DNA of 64,000 nucleotides from Brevibacillus dissolubilis (GCF_006170445.1 NZ_VCNA01000004.1:62001-126000), one strand, 5' to 3'. Shown: positions 16,237-24,581, counted from the stretch's first letter. Program-made: numbers and translations. Notes: generated from the letters alone by a model not told the origin.

Positions 16237-17799
16237 TTAGTTAACTTGTCGAGACATGCCGCTCCAATAGTGGTCACGGATGCTGCGCTTGAGGATTTTG
16301 CCGGGACCGCTTTTGGGAAGCTCTGCTGCAAAATCGACGGATTTGGGGACCTTGTACCCGGCGAGATCACGGCGACAGTGCTCAATTAATTCTTCCTCTG
16401 TTACAGTGCAGTCTTTTTTGAGCACGACCACGGCTTTCACGCTTTCGCCCCATTTTTCATCAGGGACGGCGACGACTGCGGCTTCCAGCACAGCCGGATG
16501 GGTATAGATGACATTTTCCACCTCGACCGAGTAGACATTTTCGCCACCGGTGACGATCATGTCTTTTTTGCGGTCGACGATATAGATAAAATTCTCCCCG
16601 TCCACGGTCGCCATATCCCCTGTATACAGCCAACCGTTGACAATCGTTGCCGCTGTCTCTTCCGGGCGTTTCCAATAGCCTGCCATCACATTCGGTCCTT
16701 TGGCAATCACTTCTCCCACTTCCCCCGGTGCCACATCTTCCCCCTTCGCATTGACGACACGCACCTGCACGCCCGGCAACGGCTGACCTGCCGAAGTCAG
16801 ACGGGAGACGATATGCTCCTCTCCCTCCAGCACATGGTCCTCGGCACTCAGGATCGTCAGCAACGGTGCCGCTTCGGTCTGTCCATACCCCTGATAGTAG
16901 CGTACCGGCAGGAGGGTCATCGCTTTGCGCAGCACCTCGGTCGGACAAGGGGACGCACCGTAAAGGATTTTGCGCAGGCTACTGACATCATAATCGGACA
17001 GTGACGGGGTATGAATCAGCATATTGATCATCGTCGGCACCAAAATCATCGACGTCACCCGCTCGCGCTCCACCAAGGCCAGCAGCTTCACCGGATCAAA
17101 CATCCTCATAAAGATATGGGTTCCCCCGACAACTGTCGTTCCAAACGTCGAGCAGCCATCTGCGAGATGATACATCGGGGCTGCGTGGAGGTAAATCTCC
17201 TGTCTTGTAAACTCAAGAGCTATGGCAAAATTGTAAGCATTGCTCATCAGATTGCGGTGGGTGAGCATCACGCCTTTTGGCATACCTGTCGTGCCGCCTG
17301 TGTAAAAAATCCCGGCCAGATCATTCTCGCAGACACGGTACACGTCTTCAATCGGCGAAGCCTCCTGCATGAACGCCTCATAAATAGTTGTATCTGCAAC
17401 TTCTCCACCGTCTTCGCACAGGATGAACCGCTCGATCCCCGCGGCCTCTTTTTGCAGTGTCGTAAGCATCGGAAGGAATTCCCGATGAAAAAACAGGAGC
17501 TTGGCGTCCGCATCATTGAGGATAAACGTAACTTCGGGTGCGGACAGTCTGGTGTTGATCGGTACAGCGACGGCCCCGAGCATCGTGATCCCAAACAACA
17601 GCTCCAGATATCTGGATTCATTGAATAACAGGATCCCTACCCGATCCCCTTTGCGGACGCCGGAAGCCTCCAAGGCCCCCGCCAGTCTGGTGACGCGTGC
17701 GAACATCTCACGGTAGGTGATCCGCTTTTCTCCGTCGATCATTGCCAGATGGTTTGGCCGATTTTTTGCTGATGCGAGCAGTGCTTGTGTTGAGATCAC
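16237..17799 (-). CDS. Long-chain-fatty-acid--CoA ligase (AMP-forming)
   Basis: A 520-residue member of the adenylate-forming family. The P-loop-like motif is at about 166-181 (YTGGTTGMPKGVMLTH), then YQGYGQTEAAP, GWLYTGDMATVD, DRKKDMIVTGGENVYSVEVE and the C-terminal catalytic lysine motif PKSGPGKILKR. It activates a carboxylic acid, most likely a fatty acid, to the acyl-CoA through acyl-AMP. Length and motif order match FadD-type enzymes of Bacillales. The GTG start has GGGGG 7 bases upstream. It is a single gene with its own terminator. The exact chain-length preference cannot be read from sequence. Confidence 0.9.
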   Translation of the reverse strand: MISTQALLASAKNRPNHLAMIDGEKRITYREMFARVTRLAGALEASGVRKGDRVGILLFNESRYLELLFGITMLGAVAVPINTRLSAPEVTFILNDADAKLLFFHREFLPMLTTLQKEAAGIERFILCEDGGEVADTTIYEAFMQEASPIEDVYRVCENDLAGIFYTGGTTGMPKGVMLTHRNLMSNAYNFAIALEFTRQEIYLHAAPMYHLADGCSTFGTTVVGGTHIFMRMFDPVKLLALVERERVTSMILVPTMINMLIHTPSLSDYDVSSLRKILYGASPCPTEVLRKAMTLLPVRYYQGYGQTEAAPLLTILSAEDHVLEGEEHIVSRLTSAGQPLPGVQVRVVNAKGEDVAPGEVGEVIAKGPNVMAGYWKRPEETAATIVNGWLYTGDMATVDGENFIYIVDRKKDMIVTGGENVYSVEVENVIYTHPAVLEAAVVAVPDEKWGESVKAVVVLKKDCTVTEEELIEHCRRDLAGYKVPKSVDFAAELPKSGPGKILKRSIRDHYWSGMSRQVN

Positions 17800-17868
17800 G
17801 AAAATGCCCCCTTGTGTAGTCTCTTTTTCGGCATTATATGCTTGGGGATGGGAAAAATTGTGCGTGGG

Positions 17869-18094
17869 CTCGGAGGAGGATGGACGGGGTTCGCCTTGTT
17901 GAAAACCCGCAGGGGGAGTATTGACTGTCCGCTACGGAAAAAACGCTGGCTTGTCCGGGGCAAAATGTTCGGAGAAGCGGGTTCAAGCGATGGGGTTGAC
18001 CCTGAGAGGACTCGAAGAGGACTTAAAGCGCCAGCGCTTTTTCCGTAGCTGAGATGGTTTCCAAAGAGGCTTTCCCCGTCCATCCTCCTCCGAG
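17869..18094. repeat. Long nested palindromic repeat, copy L1
   Basis: Outer arms of 21 bases are perfect (17869-17889 and 18074-18094). Inner arms of 20 bases match at 19 (17931-17950 and 18030-18049, GCTACGGAAAAA.CGCTGGC). The motif GACTGTCCGCT lies at 17923-17933, at the edge of the inner arm, and recurs in L3 and, with one change, in L2. No gene is visible here; the gap 17800-18512 holds L1 and L2 only. Confidence 0.75.
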
Positions 18095-18262
18095 ACCATC
18101 ACACTTTTGAAGGGAGACGGGGATGAAAAGCGGTCGGCGTTGTTTGGCGAATAGCTCAAACTTTCGGCTCTGGTTTTGTTTCTTTTGATCTTTTGTTTTT
18201 TGCTTTTTATTTCTACTCATCCCAAGGTATCTGCTGGCGAGTTCGGTTCACGAAAGCCGCGT

Positions 18263-18504
18263 AGAGAGGAGCAGGGTTCCCGAAGGATAGCCCTTTGACC
18301 GTCTAACCTAGCGGAGAAAGTAGTGAATGGGGAGTTCTTTTAGGGGGGAATAGTCTCACTCCCTTGCGCTACCCAGATGTCCCCTCTCATCGGGGGATTG
18401 AAACATTTTCCACCCGTACCCCATTCGCTACTTGCATAGCGGGCAGTATTATCTTCCTTGCAGATTGTCAAGTTGCCCCGCCACACGCCCACCTGCTCCT
18501 CTCC
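18263..18504. repeat. Long nested palindromic repeat, copy L2 (inverted)
   Basis: Outer arms AGAGAGGAGCAG (18263-18274) and CTGCTCCTCTCC (18493-18504) match at 11 of 12. The inner arms AAGTAGTGAATGGGG (18318-18332) and CCCCATTCGCTACTT (18419-18433) match at 14 of 15. The motif AGCGGGCAGT (18438-18447) is the reverse of the L-family core, and TCGGGGGATT is shared with L3. Its right end is 8 bases from the stop of the DUF4870 gene. Confidence 0.65.
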
Positions 18505-18512
18505 CTCCGCAC

Positions 18513-18866
18513 CTACTTAATGAACCGAATCGTCAACGGATACCGATACACCTCACCATCGTTCGCTTTAAGCGCAGCCATGATCGTCACTGTCATCCAA
18601 AACAATCCCAGGGCAATCAAGGCAAAGATACCGATTACGACAATGGTAAGCAAAAACGAGACAAACGCATACATCATCGTGCTGATGGCAAAATTGAGCG
18701 CCTCTTTACCATGATGATCGACAAAAGCACTTTGTTCGCGCTTGCTTAACCAGACCACCAGCGGTCCGATAATATTGCCAAATGGAATGATAAAACTGGA
18801 AAACACAACCAAATGGGCAACCATCGCCCATGTCCGCTCATCCTTGCTTGGTGTCATGTGATCCAT
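18513..18866 (-). CDS. DUF4870 membrane protein
   Basis: A 117-residue protein. The start MDHMTPSKDERTWAMVAHL followed by FSSFIIPFGNIIGPLVVWL and HHGKEALNFAIS is the DUF4870 signature, with three to four membrane segments. The role is unknown. I chose the ATG at 18866 (AAGGAG 8-9 bases away) over an earlier in-frame ATG. A terminator (18959-18988) separates it from the Cys/His-rich gene upstream. Confidence 0.85.
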   Translation of the reverse strand: MDHMTPSKDERTWAMVAHLVVFSSFIIPFGNIIGPLVVWLSKREQSAFVDHHGKEALNFAISTMMYAFVSFLLTIVVIGIFALIALGLFWMTVTIMAALKANDGEVYRYPLTIRFIK

Positions 18867-18958
18867 CTGGCTGTCTCCTTCCTGCATGTGAGCTGTTTGT
18901 TGCCATCGTATGGGGATGGACGGCAAAAGTTGCTCCTCCCCAAGTCCCGTGATGATAC

Positions 18959-18988
18959 AAAAAAAGCGCCCGTATCAGGCGCTTTTTT
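18959..18988 (-). terminator. Rho-independent terminator, usable in both directions
   Basis: AAAAAAGCGCC pairs with GGCGCTTTTTT around CGTATCA, 30 bases past the stop of the Cys/His-rich gene (minus strand). Confidence 0.88.
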
Positions 18989-19017
18989 CAAGGAAATATG
19001 CGTAGGGGAAGCTATTC

Positions 19018-19269
19018 TTAGTAGTAGTGGTGTCCGTGGTGTCCGTGATGACCATGATGACCGTAGCCGTAGCCGGAGCTGGAACTGCTGCCGTGACCGT
19101 AGTGACCCATAGAGGAAGAAGAGGAGGAGTCGTGACCTTTGGAGTGATGGTGGCATTTCTTTTTGTAGTAAGGAACCAGTTTGCATACTTTTTTATAATA
19201 TTTCTTCTTGCAGCAAGTTTTGCAGTGGCATTTGGTTCTGCACTTACCTCTTTTGCAACCGTGACCCAT
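19018..19269 (-). CDS. Cys/His/Ser/Gly-rich small protein, likely spore coat or metal-binding
   Basis: An 83-residue protein with three zones. The N-terminal zone is basic with eight Cys (CKRGKCRTKCHCKTCCKKK); the middle holds YYKK and HHH; the tail is Ser runs followed by YGYGHHGHHGHHGHHYY. This composition is typical of Bacillales coat and crust proteins that cross-link or bind metal; the role is inferred from composition only. AAAGGGTGA lies upstream of the ATG, and a strong terminator follows, so the gene is real despite its low complexity. GGTACAG-type sites overlap its promoter region (19294-19344). Confidence 0.72.
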   Translation of the reverse strand: MGHGCKRGKCRTKCHCKTCCKKKYYKKVCKLVPYYKKKCHHHSKGHDSSSSSSMGHYGHGSSSSSGYGYGHHGHHGHHGHHYY

Positions 19270-19293
19270 TACACTTCACCCTTTCTTGTAATT

Positions 19294-19344
19294 GGTACAG
19301 TACAGGGTATGAATGAAAAGGGTTAGAGGAATGGTACAGGTACC
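19294..19344. promoter_or_regulatory. GGTACAG-type sites upstream of the Cys/His-rich gene
   Basis: GGTACAGTACAGGGTA at 19294-19309 and the palindromic GGTACAGGTACC at 19333-19344. The same heptamer occurs twice upstream of the GntR gene (20431 and 20452). These are possible operators for that regulator; this is inference from recurrence only. Confidence 0.4.
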
Positions 19345-19404
19345 CACAGACTGCAAAATCAGCGGATGTCACGGTCAGACTTGTCCTGACAGGCGAACGA
19401 ACAG

Positions 19405-20349
19405 CTATTGGGATACAATTTTGCGCAGCTCGGTAATCCCATGATGATCCGGTATCTCACGGAACTCCTTTACTTTGGGGAGGGTAAGCAGATTCGGGCG
19501 GGTCATGTAGCCCGGCTTAGAGATATAGACGACATCACACATCGCGATTAAGTCAAATACGTCCGGGTGATTGGCTTCGATCGTATGCAGGTCCAGATGA
19601 TGAATCCCGGCATTGTGCAAGTCATCGATCATCCCCTCTGCTCCACGGGTGGTAGCGCAGATCAGCCCCACTTTGGTATGGCGGGGATAAGCATCGACTT
19701 CCGGGATGACGACGGTCGGGTCTGGGATGAAATCGAGGCTTACCACCGGAGGCGCCTCACGCGGCAGGGACGGCATTACCTGATCGCTGACAGACGGATG
19801 GACGACGACCGCGCGATATTCCTGCAGGAAGTTGCTGTCCGCCTCAAGCCGCTCCCAAAATGTCGTGAGCGTCCAGCCCTCCACCATCGCGCTTGGCAGA
19901 TGGTATTGAACCAACCGGCAGTATTCAGCCAGCTCCAGCTCGGTAAACCGTAAAAACAGCACGGGAAGCTGGTTGATTTCTTTTTGGACGATCCCAAGCA
20001 CGCGGGCAAATTCGTCGAGCGAGTAGCCCATCGCTTTTACCTTGTGCAGGGTTTCCTTGGCCAGCAGGGTGAGATGGGCGGGGTTGCGTGTCAGCTGCGG
20101 GTCGTTGACGATATTGCTGACCACGGTGCCGCGTCCCTGCCTGGAGTCGACGAGACCCTCTTGTTGCAGACGCAGATACACACTGCGGATCGTATTGTAA
20201 TTGACGTGCAGCTGGGCAGCCAGATCACGCACAGGGGGCAGCTGGGTATGGGGAGCCAGTTCACCGCTGCGGATCAGTGAGGCAATCTGCTGGTAAAGCT
20301 GCTCGTGATAGGAGAGGCTCGTTTCTTTATTCAGAGTAAGGCGCAGCAT
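19405..20349 (-). CDS. GntR-family transcriptional regulator (YtrA-like N-terminus)
   Basis: A 314-residue regulator. Residues 1-75 form the GntR winged helix (SYHEQLYQQIASLIRSGEL, LPPVRDLAAQLHVNYNTIR, LRLQQEGLVDSRQGRGT). The remaining 240 residues lack a recognised ligand domain such as FCD or UTRA. The end has alpha/beta character (TKVGLICATTRGAEGMIDDL, VVYISKPGYMTRPNLLTLP), perhaps a degenerate periplasmic-binding-like fold. Start ATG at 20349 with TGGAGGG 8 bases away. It is transcribed from a clear promoter (20396-20423), with a pair of GGTACAG boxes just upstream, suggesting autoregulation. Confidence 0.85.
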   Translation of the reverse strand: MLRLTLNKETSLSYHEQLYQQIASLIRSGELAPHTQLPPVRDLAAQLHVNYNTIRSVYLRLQQEGLVDSRQGRGTVVSNIVNDPQLTRNPAHLTLLAKETLHKVKAMGYSLDEFARVLGIVQKEINQLPVLFLRFTELELAEYCRLVQYHLPSAMVEGWTLTTFWERLEADSNFLQEYRAVVVHPSVSDQVMPSLPREAPPVVSLDFIPDPTVVIPEVDAYPRHTKVGLICATTRGAEGMIDDLHNAGIHHLDLHTIEANHPDVFDLIAMCDVVYISKPGYMTRPNLLTLPKVKEFREIPDHHGITELRKIVSQ

Positions 20350-20395
20350 GAGGATTCCCTCCAGTATCATCCGATGTAAAAAAGGTAAGCTTAAT

Positions 20396-20458
20396 AGTAT
20401 AGCAATTCTACTTTTTTCGTCAACGAATCAGGTACAGATGGATGATTGCACGGTACAG
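20396..20458 (-). promoter_or_regulatory. Sigma-A promoter of the GntR gene with twin GGTACAG boxes
   Basis: On the minus strand TTGACG (20418-20423), a 16-base spacer and TATACT (20396-20401). Upstream of the -35, GGTACAG occurs at 20431-20437 and 20452-20458, spaced 21 bases (two helical turns). A regulator could bind both and also affect the divergent yjzC-like gene. Confidence 0.6.
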
Positions 20459-20502
20459 AGGACATACTACGGACATATTTGGGAAAGGAAGGTGAACACA
20501 CG

Positions 20503-20679
20503 ATGGGCGAACAAAGCCGTTTCAAACCAGGAGACAAAGCTCCCAACGACGGTCACTACATGGAAATCAGTGAGAACGGTCCAGGTGCCGGCATCATTGA
20601 TCCTTTGCATGTTGAGCTGCAAAAAGGTCAGCATTTCCCGGCAACACGCAACAAAAACCGTGTCTGGGTAAGAGCATAA
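20503..20679 (+). CDS. YjzC-family protein
   Basis: A 58-residue protein starting MGEQSRFKPGDKAPNDGHYM and ending ATRNKNRVWVRA, matching the small YjzC family of Bacillales. Members share RF..G.KAP at the start and a C-terminal Q.FP....R.W. The function is unknown. The ATG at 20503 has GGAAGGTGA upstream; the longer frame from 20446 has no ribosome site. It is divergent from the GntR gene and ends in a strong shared terminator. Confidence 0.82.
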   Translation: MGEQSRFKPGDKAPNDGHYMEISENGPGAGIIDPLHVELQKGQHFPATRNKNRVWVRA

Positions 20680-20704
20680 CCGTCCCACTCTACATCTATA
20701 CAAA

Positions 20705-20750
20705 GAAAGGTGGCATCCTCTTCCCATGAAAAAGGATGCCACCTTTTTTA
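20705..20750 (+). terminator. Bidirectional terminator between convergent genes
   Basis: AAAGGTGGCATCC pairs with GGATGCCACCTTTTTT. It serves the yjzC-like gene (+) and the acidic protein gene (-), which ends at 20752. Confidence 0.9.
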
Positions 20751-20751
20751 T

Positions 20752-20991
20752 TTAATCCTCGTCCTCTTCGCCTTCTTCTTCCTCTTCATCCCCGGTCAGC
20801 CAGATGATCGTGACCCCGAGGCTCTCGAGCAAGGAGATCACTTCACGGTTCAGCTCTTCATCATAGAGCAGTCCCAGACTTTCGACGAGCTCCAGCTCTT
20901 CCAGATCGCCTTTTTCAGCGTCTTCGATCAGTTCAATGATTTCATCCATGCGTTTTTGTTTCAGTGCTGCGAGAATTTCTGCTTTTGTCAT
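20752..20991 (-). CDS. Small acidic protein resembling sigma-70 region 1.1
   Basis: A 79-residue protein. A helical part (KAEILAALKQKRMDEIIELI, ELNREVISLLESLGVTIIWL) is followed by a tail of nearly only Glu and Asp (GDEEEEEGEEDED). The helix pattern ending in a LESLGV.I strand before an acidic tail recalls region 1.1 of primary sigma factors, which mimics DNA. This is an inference by pattern; it could also be an unrelated small helical protein. I start at the ATG at 20991, which has CGAGGTGA 8 bases upstream, not at the long upstream extension, which has no ribosome site. Confidence 0.65.
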   Translation of the reverse strand: MTKAEILAALKQKRMDEIIELIEDAEKGDLEELELVESLGLLYDEELNREVISLLESLGVTIIWLTGDEEEEEGEEDED

Positions 20992-21063
20992 AGGGAATTC
21001 ACCTCGAAATTTTGCTTGTACACTACTATAATAAAGGAAAGTCAAAGGAAACAGGTGAAAAAT

Positions 21064-21600
21064 ATGTATCCGACTGCCTATCAAGAGTACCTGGTTCATT
21101 TTCACGGAGACCGTGATTATTTTGAATGCCACGAGATTCTCGAAGAATATTGGAAAAGTCTTTCTGACGAAACACGCTCACACGTCTGGGTCGGCCTGAT
21201 TCAGATCGCGGTCGGGCTGTATCATCACCGCCGCAACAATACCGCGGGAGCTGCCAAAATGCTGTCCAGCGCTGTCCGTATCCTTACTGAACATGAGACA
21301 GAGGTAGCCGCGCTTGGCCTTGATCCCGCCGCACTCAAGATTGCTCTTGGCACACGCGTCGAACAGATCGCCGCAGGTGAGCCGTACACCAGCCTCAACC
21401 TGCCGATTGCCGACGAAGCTCTGCATACGCTGTGCCAGACGCTCTGCTCGGAGAAGGGGCTGGTGTTCGGTCAGCCAAGCAATCTCGCTGACGAGTACCT
21501 CATCCACAAGCACACCCTGCGCGACCGCTCTGACGTGATTACCGAGCGCCAGCGCAATCTCGATGCCAAGCAGCAACACCGGGGGACCGCTGGCGCATAA
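21064..21600 (+). CDS. DUF309 family protein
   Basis: A 178-residue protein. The start YPTAYQEYLVHFHGDRDYFE then CHEILEEYWK is the DUF309 signature, followed by GLIQIAVGLYHHRRNN and a helical repeat region (SAVRILTEH). The fold is an all-helical bundle with conserved Glu and His; the function is unknown, and a Bacillus relative is YpuF. Start ATG at 21064 with CAGGTG upstream; a longer open frame from 20710 covers a terminator and the neighbouring gene and is not real. It converges on the kptA gene; the perfect GCACAGC/GCTGTGC palindrome at 21614-21627 lies between them. Confidence 0.85.
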   Translation: MYPTAYQEYLVHFHGDRDYFECHEILEEYWKSLSDETRSHVWVGLIQIAVGLYHHRRNNTAGAAKMLSSAVRILTEHETEVAALGLDPAALKIALGTRVEQIAAGEPYTSLNLPIADEALHTLCQTLCSEKGLVFGQPSNLADEYLIHKHTLRDRSDVITERQRNLDAKQQHRGTAGA

Positions 21601-21651
21601 GCCTATATACCGGGCACAGCGCTGTGCTTCATCCCAAAGCACGTATGCTCC

Positions 21652-22206
21652 CTACATCCCTTCTTCACCTACTTCGAGATACTTCGCAGGCAACTCCGCG
21701 ACAAAATAATACCGTTCCCCAATCCGATTGAAGCGTATCCCATCGCGGTGCGCTTCTTTTGCATTGACCGGGATGATGATTAGACCATCTCCCACGCTCC
21801 CGATATCCTCGGGGTTGACGGCGAGCTGCACCATGTCGCTTGCAATCGGGATCAGGCCTATCCCGCGAATCTGTTGCAGCAGCTTGCGGTGGGTTCCATA
21901 GTACAGCGTGTCGGGCGGGGTTTCTGCTCTGCCCTTATGATCCCGACCGGGAGAGAAGCCATAGGTCGTACGGATCAGCGCCCCGCCATCCCACTCAAAC
22001 TGCTTTTTCGGGTCATGCTCTACCACCTGGCGCAAAGCATCCAGATCCGCTCCCTCGACTCCCTTGAGCGTCCGTATGTAAGGCAGAAGTTTTTCAACGG
22101 AAGTGAACCCGTACGTATCAAAATAGAGGAATATATTTCCACTGTTTTGTCGTAAGATACTTAGTAGACGGTTACGTAATCGCTCCTCCACATAATGCAC
22201 CACCAT
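21652..22206 (-). CDS. kptA: RNA 2'-phosphotransferase, KptA/Tpt1 family
   Basis: A 184-residue protein. A winged-helix-like N-terminal part (FTSVEKLLPYIRTLKGVEGA, LRQVVEHDPKKQFEW) is followed by the NAD-binding ART-like part: IRTTYGFSPG in place of RA.QGHS, PPDTLYYGTHRKLLQQIRGI, GLIPIASDMVQLA, and PVNAKEAHRDGIRF near the end. The enzyme moves a 2'-phosphate from RNA to NAD+, giving ADP-ribose 1'',2''-cyclic phosphate. Eukaryotes use it in tRNA splicing; in bacteria lacking that pathway the natural substrate is unclear. The length agrees with the family. Confidence 0.85.
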   Translation of the reverse strand: MVVHYVEERLRNRLLSILRQNSGNIFLYFDTYGFTSVEKLLPYIRTLKGVEGADLDALRQVVEHDPKKQFEWDGGALIRTTYGFSPGRDHKGRAETPPDTLYYGTHRKLLQQIRGIGLIPIASDMVQLAVNPEDIGSVGDGLIIIPVNAKEAHRDGIRFNRIGERYYFVAELPAKYLEVGEEGM

Positions 22207-22230
22207 GTTTATCCCTCCTGAACATCCAAG

Positions 22231-22923
22231 CTAGAATACAAACGTAACCAGCACCACCATCAGCCCCAAATCAGCCAGCAGATGACTCACCCATGTCGCA
22301 TAGACACCATGGTAATGAAGCTTCAACCAGCCCCAGATGTTGCCGACGATAAAGACCAGCCCTGTGATGATCAAGCCCCATTTAACCCCAAACAGAATCG
22401 AAGCCAGAATCAGATGGTACAGGCTGTAAAAAAAGCTGCTCAACAGCACGGCGCGCACCCGCGACATACTCGGCAACAACCGCTCCAGCACAAAGCCCCG
22501 CCACAACAGCTCTTCCAACAGAGAGTTGATCACCGTTATATATAAGACGAACAGGCCAATCCAATCCGAGGTAAGCCCCCAATGCATCAGCACCCGCCGA
22601 ATCCATAACGCATTCACTTCTGTCGTCAATAGAAGCCACGAACCGATGAGAATGGCAAGAAAAAGAACCGTACCCGTCAAAAAACCAAAAAACAAGCCCT
22701 CTGCCTGGTGAAACAAATCATCGCCCCAAGCATTCCGCCAATGCTCTGTCAAATACCCTTCCCAATACCCGTGGAACAAAGGTACCACTAGACAAACCAC
22801 CACATGAAATGATACAAATGTTACAAACAAACTTTGACGCTCGACCAATCCGTAATAAATGCTGATCGAAGCGAGGAAGCCATAGCAGATCATCATCAAG
22901 AGCGATTTTCTCTTCGCGATCAA
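22231..22923 (-). CDS. CPBP (Abi) family intramembrane metalloprotease
   Basis: A 230-residue, six- to seven-pass membrane protein. The family motifs are seen at about 135-146 (LLEELLWRGFVLERL, the EExxxR site) and about 160-168 (FYSLYHLIL), followed by the last helix pair. CPBP proteases cleave within membranes (CAAX processing in yeast; bacteriocin self-immunity in lactic bacteria). The TTG start lies after AGGG, close by, so the true start is somewhat uncertain. It follows kptA in the opposite reading order: the CPBP gene is upstream and kptA begins 24 bases after its stop, so they may form an operon. Confidence 0.85.
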   Translation of the reverse strand: MIAKRKSLLMMICYGFLASISIYYGLVERQSLFVTFVSFHVVVCLVVPLFHGYWEGYLTEHWRNAWGDDLFHQAEGLFFGFLTGTVLFLAILIGSWLLLTTEVNALWIRRVLMHWGLTSDWIGLFVLYITVINSLLEELLWRGFVLERLLPSMSRVRAVLLSSFFYSLYHLILASILFGVKWGLIITGLVFIVGNIWGWLKLHYHGVYATWVSHLLADLGLMVVLVTFVF

Positions 22924-23141
22924 CCCTAGTCCCCCTTTCGTCTATGCAAAAAAGCATGGTTCTTTTAGATTATTTCTAAAGCATTTTCCCTATTCACCAT
23001 ACTAAAAATCCATTATTTAACAAATATCAAGCCAAAAAAGTATCAAAAAACGTAATTTTCAACTTTTCCTCATTATGTAAAAAATGGTATACTAGGTTTC
23101 GGTACTACTTTAGTAGAGATAGAGAAAATTTTATAGGGGGA

Positions 23142-24365
23142 GTGATTCATATTCTGTTACGAAATAAATCTTTCGTCCTGATTATGACTGGTGAAGTTGT
23201 TGCCGGAACGGGCATGTGGATTGGGATCATTGCCAACCTGGCTTTTTTAACCCATCTCGTTCCTTCTGATTTTTTGAAAGCGCTCATCTTGATGGTAGGA
23301 CTCTTCGTGAGCCTGCTGATCTCTCCAAAAGCAGGTGAGTTGATCGACCGCTTCGATAAGAAAAAAATCCTCTTTTACGCCACCTTGATCCGATGTCTGG
23401 CGCCGACCTCGATGTTCTTCGCGATTGCCTACGATTCGATCAGCTGGATGGTTGTATCAACGATTTTTATCCAGATGGCGGCGACCTTCTACATCCCCTC
23501 GGCGCAAGCCTCGATTCCTTCGATTGTGCCGCAGACAGAGCTTTTACGGGCCAACAGCATCTATATGAATGCAGTCACGCTCTCTCGGATCGGCGGTACG
23601 GCTCTCGGGGGTCTTCTGGTGACGATGATGGATCTGATGACCTTGTACATGATTACACTGGTCTCTTACGTTATTCTTGCTTTCTTAATCTCTCCCATTC
23701 AGATTCCGAAAATCGAGCGAAAATCAAAAGCCCAATCCGAACAGGTGCGGTTCCGCGAAGTGTTTGGCATGGTACGGTCGGAACCGGCGATTTTTATCGG
23801 TCTGTTCAACTCCATGATGCTTTCCTTCTTTGTCGGGGGCTTCAACCTGTTGGTTATTAATTTTAGTGAGCACCTGCATGCACCACAGCTGACCGGCTGG
23901 ATCTATACGGTAGAAGGAACCTGTGTCCTGCTCGCAGGTCTGATGGCGAAGCGCTGGGTCGGCAACAAAAATCTGGTTGCTGTCTCTACCCTGTTCGTCT
24001 TCGTGCTTGGTCTGGCCCAATTCGGAATGTCAGTCTCGATGAACGTGGTCAGCCTGCTGATTTCCTTTGCGGTGTTTGGGATATCATTTGGATTCATGGT
24101 TCCAATGAACTCCACCATCTTCCAAAAGCAACTGCCGGAGAATGCGCGCGGACGCTTCTTCTCCTTTAAAAACATGCTGGACCGCGTCTGGTTCCAAGTC
24201 TCACTCCTATTGACAGGGGCTGGTCTTGATTTTATGGGAATCGGCATGTATATGTTCACGCTCTGTGTGGTCACGATCATCGTCGGGATCGTCTCCCTCA
24301 GCTATGGCCGCCGCCACGCTCTCGATGTGCGTCAGGTAAGTGAACCAAAAGCAAAAACAGCATAA
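23142..24365 (+). CDS. MFS transporter
   Basis: A 407-residue, twelve-helix major facilitator. The inter-helix loop after helix 2 carries SPKAGELIDRFDKKKIL (the MFS loop motif G..DR...), and a long central loop follows helix 6 (KIERKSKAQSEQ). The family resembles enterobactin-exporter/MdtH-like drug or siderophore efflux pumps of Firmicutes; the substrate is not predictable. The GTG at 23142 has GGGGG only one base upstream, which is too close, so the start may lie a few codons on. A weak TATACT at 23090 could be its -10. A terminator follows. Confidence 0.85.
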   Translation: MIHILLRNKSFVLIMTGEVVAGTGMWIGIIANLAFLTHLVPSDFLKALILMVGLFVSLLISPKAGELIDRFDKKKILFYATLIRCLAPTSMFFAIAYDSISWMVVSTIFIQMAATFYIPSAQASIPSIVPQTELLRANSIYMNAVTLSRIGGTALGGLLVTMMDLMTLYMITLVSYVILAFLISPIQIPKIERKSKAQSEQVRFREVFGMVRSEPAIFIGLFNSMMLSFFVGGFNLLVINFSEHLHAPQLTGWIYTVEGTCVLLAGLMAKRWVGNKNLVAVSTLFVFVLGLAQFGMSVSMNVVSLLISFAVFGISFGFMVPMNSTIFQKQLPENARGRFFSFKNMLDRVWFQVSLLLTGAGLDFMGIGMYMFTLCVVTIIVGIVSLSYGRRHALDVRQVSEPKAKTA

Positions 24366-24378
24366 TACACGGCCCCCG

Positions 24379-24422
24379 CTCCCCTTCGTTGACAACGACC
24401 TGTCAGCTGGAGGGGAGTTTTC
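24379..24422 (+). terminator. Rho-independent terminator
   Basis: CTCCCC (24379-24384) pairs with GGGGAG (24412-24417), with an inner imperfect stem, then TTTTCC. It follows the MFS gene. Confidence 0.65.
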
Positions 24423-24581
24423 CTTAGATGATCTTATTTTGTAACAAAATCATCTGGAATATCGGCAGGTGGATTGTGTACACTTAAAGAATAGGACATC
24501 TCTTTGTTCTAAATGACTCATCGTAACGAATGATGAAACGATAGAGCGTGCTGTGCTGCTGCAAAGGAAAGGAGTCGTAGC

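Noticed and set aside
20710-21063. Long N-terminal extension of the DUF309 protein
   Set aside because: It would begin in a terminator and cover the acidic protein gene; the DUF309 domain starts exactly at the ATG at 21064.
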